DNA of 64,000 nucleotides from Aporhodopirellula rubra. GTDB taxonomy: Bacteria > Planctomycetota > Planctomycetia > Pirellulales > Pirellulaceae. Within the stretch, counting starts at the first letter, position 1; every line of letters begins with the position of its first letter. Under the pieces are notes generated by a model. That model saw only the letters and a list, made by a program, of their open reading frames with translations, did no database searches and was not told the DNA's origin. The stretch spans positions 372,001 through 436,000 of the forward strand of contig NZ_JACHXU010000003.1 in the NCBI RefSeq assembly GCF_014192335.1. Direction: 5' to 3'. Of the stretch, positions 62,736-64,000 are shown in pieces. The position numbers and the translations under genes are program-made.

Positions 62736-64000
62736 TTACTCGCCGGCGACCTTCACGGCAGCGCGGTGATCCTGAGAGTTCACACCGAAGTCGATGTAAG
62801 AGCGGAAGCCCATGCCCAGGGTGTTCGGCGGCATTTCCACGCGTTCGATGACCGGTGTGCGACGTCCGTTGAGGAACACGATCTCAAACGCGGGCAGGAC
62901 TCGCGGGTTCGCGAATAGATACCAAGCTGTGCCAGACGCACCTTGGTAATACGTATCCGACAGATGCGGCGTGGAGATGACGCGATACTTGTTGCGGTGC
63001 GGGTTGTCGACGGGGATCTTGGTCGGCGACCCTTGAGCGTCGATCATCAGCTGGGCCGAGCCCATCAAAAGTTCCGCTTCGGTTTCCAATTCGACCGGAA
63101 CCACCAAGTATTCGGGCCGAATGTTGATCGGCTTCTGGTCCTTTGGCTTGCCGCCTGGACCTGCCTTCTGCTTCCGGAAAGTTGTCTTGGCAACGGTCAG
63201 GCTATCCGGACCGAACTTGGTGTCGGGACCTTGCAGGAAGTTGGCGTTCGCTGACGAGAAGAAGCCAGAGTTTTTCAGCAGCAACGTGAAGAACAAATCG
63301 TCGATCGACTCGGCACCCGAACGTCCCATTTGTCGAGGGATATCCATGAAGGCGTTGAGGTCATCGTTGATGATGTCGTGCCGCGTCAGCGTGAGGATCT
63401 GACCGTACGTGTCGGCCTTGTTCGTGAACTTCTGGTCCGACAGTTTTCCATGCTTGAGCTCGCCGTCGGGAGCGACCTGTTCAAAGCCGCCGGTACCAAG
63501 CAGGCGATAGCGTGAGACCTCTTTGAAGTCAGAGACGGTGCCGACACTGCAGAGATCGAAAGCGGCGATTGGTGTGTTCTGGTAAGCTGCGAGCAACGTC
63601 TTGTTCATGACGTTTTCCATGATGCTCGGCAAGCTCATGGATGAGAAACCGGCGCGGATGGTTTCCGTTCCGTCGCCGAAGACACGCGGCACATTGATGC
63701 CTTCGCTGCGAGCACACTCGGCGACCAGTTCCTTCAAGCCAATATGACGGAGCGGGTTGGCGGCTTCGAGTGTTCGCTCGCCATAGCTGGCGAGAAGTGT
63801 CTTTTCGTCGATGCCAACCGACAAGCAAGCCGCGGCTTCGAGGACCTCGCGGTTGTATCGCGGAGAGTGTTGCGATTGATCGGGAGCTTTGGGGCGTTCG
63901 CTGCGTAACACGGTGAGCTCCGTCTTCGTGACTGACCAGCCTTGCTCGATCGCGTCGGCTTCGATGGTGGGATGCTTGTCGCCGCAGAGCTTGCGAATGC
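62736..64000 (-). CDS. Major capsid protein (Mu-like, possibly protease fusion), partial
   Basis: The open frame continues through the right edge, so the start is not in the window. About 420 residues are visible. The C-terminal part, from RAGFSSMSLPSIMENVMNKT onward, including TLTRHDIINDDLNAFMDIPR and FFTLLLKNSGFF, matches the Mu gpT-like major capsid fold. The preceding residues (ADAIEQGWSVTKTELTVLRS, LAASYGER-like segments) resemble a prohead protease C-terminal region seen in fused protease-capsid proteins. It is the first gene of the visible phage operon and sets the direction head to tail. Confidence 0.78.
   Translation of the reverse strand, partial: IRKLCGDKHPTIEADAIEQGWSVTKTELTVLRSERPKAPDQSQHSPRYNREVLEAAACLSVGIDEKTLLASYGERTLEAANPLRHIGLKELVAECARSEGINVPRVFGDGTETIRAGFSSMSLPSIMENVMNKTLLAAYQNTPIAAFDLCSVGTVSDFKEVSRYRLLGTGGFEQVAPDGELKHGKLSDQKFTNKADTYGQILTLTRHDIINDDLNAFMDIPRQMGRSGAESIDDLFFTLLLKNSGFFSSANANFLQGPDTKFGPDSLTVAKTTFRKQKAGPGGKPKDQKPINIRPEYLVVPVELETEAELLMGSAQLMIDAQGSPTKIPVDNPHRNKYRVISTPHLSDTYYQGASGTAWYLFANPRVLPAFEIVFLNGRRTPVIERVEMPPNTLGMGFRSYIDFGVNSQDHRAAVKVAGE

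Overview
The window looks like accessory DNA from a planctomycete, probably of the Rhodopirellula/Pirellulaceae type. This is inferred from moderate GC content, long recombinase and HNH-repeat proteins of a kind common there, and the style of the gene-dense operons. It was not confirmed by any search. No rRNA and no complete tRNA was seen. The window is essentially a defence and mobile-element island (about 1-45 kb) joined to a prophage or phage-like particle locus (about 45.3-64 kb, minus strand, running off the right edge).

Left part (1-10.2 kb, plus strand): the 3' end of a coiled-coil ATPase-like gene, then a tightly overlapping three-gene operon (unknown protein, HExxH metalloprotease, dCTP deaminase-like protein), then drmA-drmB-drmC, the core of a DISARM anti-phage system. 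From 10.3 to 17 kb lies a recombinase region: a stand-alone resolvase domain and a full large serine recombinase, each preceded by the same 34-bp spaced motif, then a ParB-like gene and genes with homing-endonuclease-associated repeats. A roughly 2-kb minus-strand insertion (about 12.8-14.8 kb) separates the ParB fragment from the repeat gene. It carries a retron-like reverse transcriptase, an XRE regulator, a small unknown protein and an upstream region with the architecture of a retron msr-msd RNA (end-pairing repeats, internal hairpins, sigma70-like promoter). Phosphatase and hypothetical genes, a DDE transposase and an IS66 remnant follow (17-21.7 kb). Next is a minus-strand block of element-type genes with a ParB-like protein and HTH proteins (22-26 kb), then a gene-poor 1.2-kb stretch.

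Middle (27.2-45.3 kb): two divergent defence operons share a 166-bp control region. On the minus strand is a type I restriction-modification operon (XRE, HsdM, HsdS, two DUF262-family proteins of which one has an HNH-like DUF1524 domain, HsdR, YgjP-like metallopeptidase). On the plus strand is a compact five-gene operon: ribbon-helix-helix protein, a nucleoside-deoxyribosyltransferase-like/XRE fusion, an ImmA/IrrE peptidase, and a SIR2-APAZ plus short Argonaute pair (SPARSA). The first three look like a regulatory or sensory module added to a known NAD-depleting abortive-infection pair.

Right part (45.3-64 kb, minus strand): phage morphogenesis genes read from right to left. They are a major capsid protein (partial), two DUF2190-like decoration proteins, a lipoprotein with a papain-like fold, two membrane-anchored proteins, neck and tail-completion proteins, a tail tube, tail assembly proteins, a TP901-type tape measure, and a 901-residue protein with about 500 residues of serine-rich low complexity. 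They end in a cassette of glycosyltransferases, a sulfotransferase fusion and a radical SAM protein that may modify the serine-rich protein. A small plus-strand membrane gene interrupts the tail module in the manner of a moron. The best candidates for undescribed biology are the retron-like locus, the expanded SPARSA operon, the peptidase/dCTP-deaminase operon beside DISARM, and the serine-rich protein with its sugar-modification cassette.
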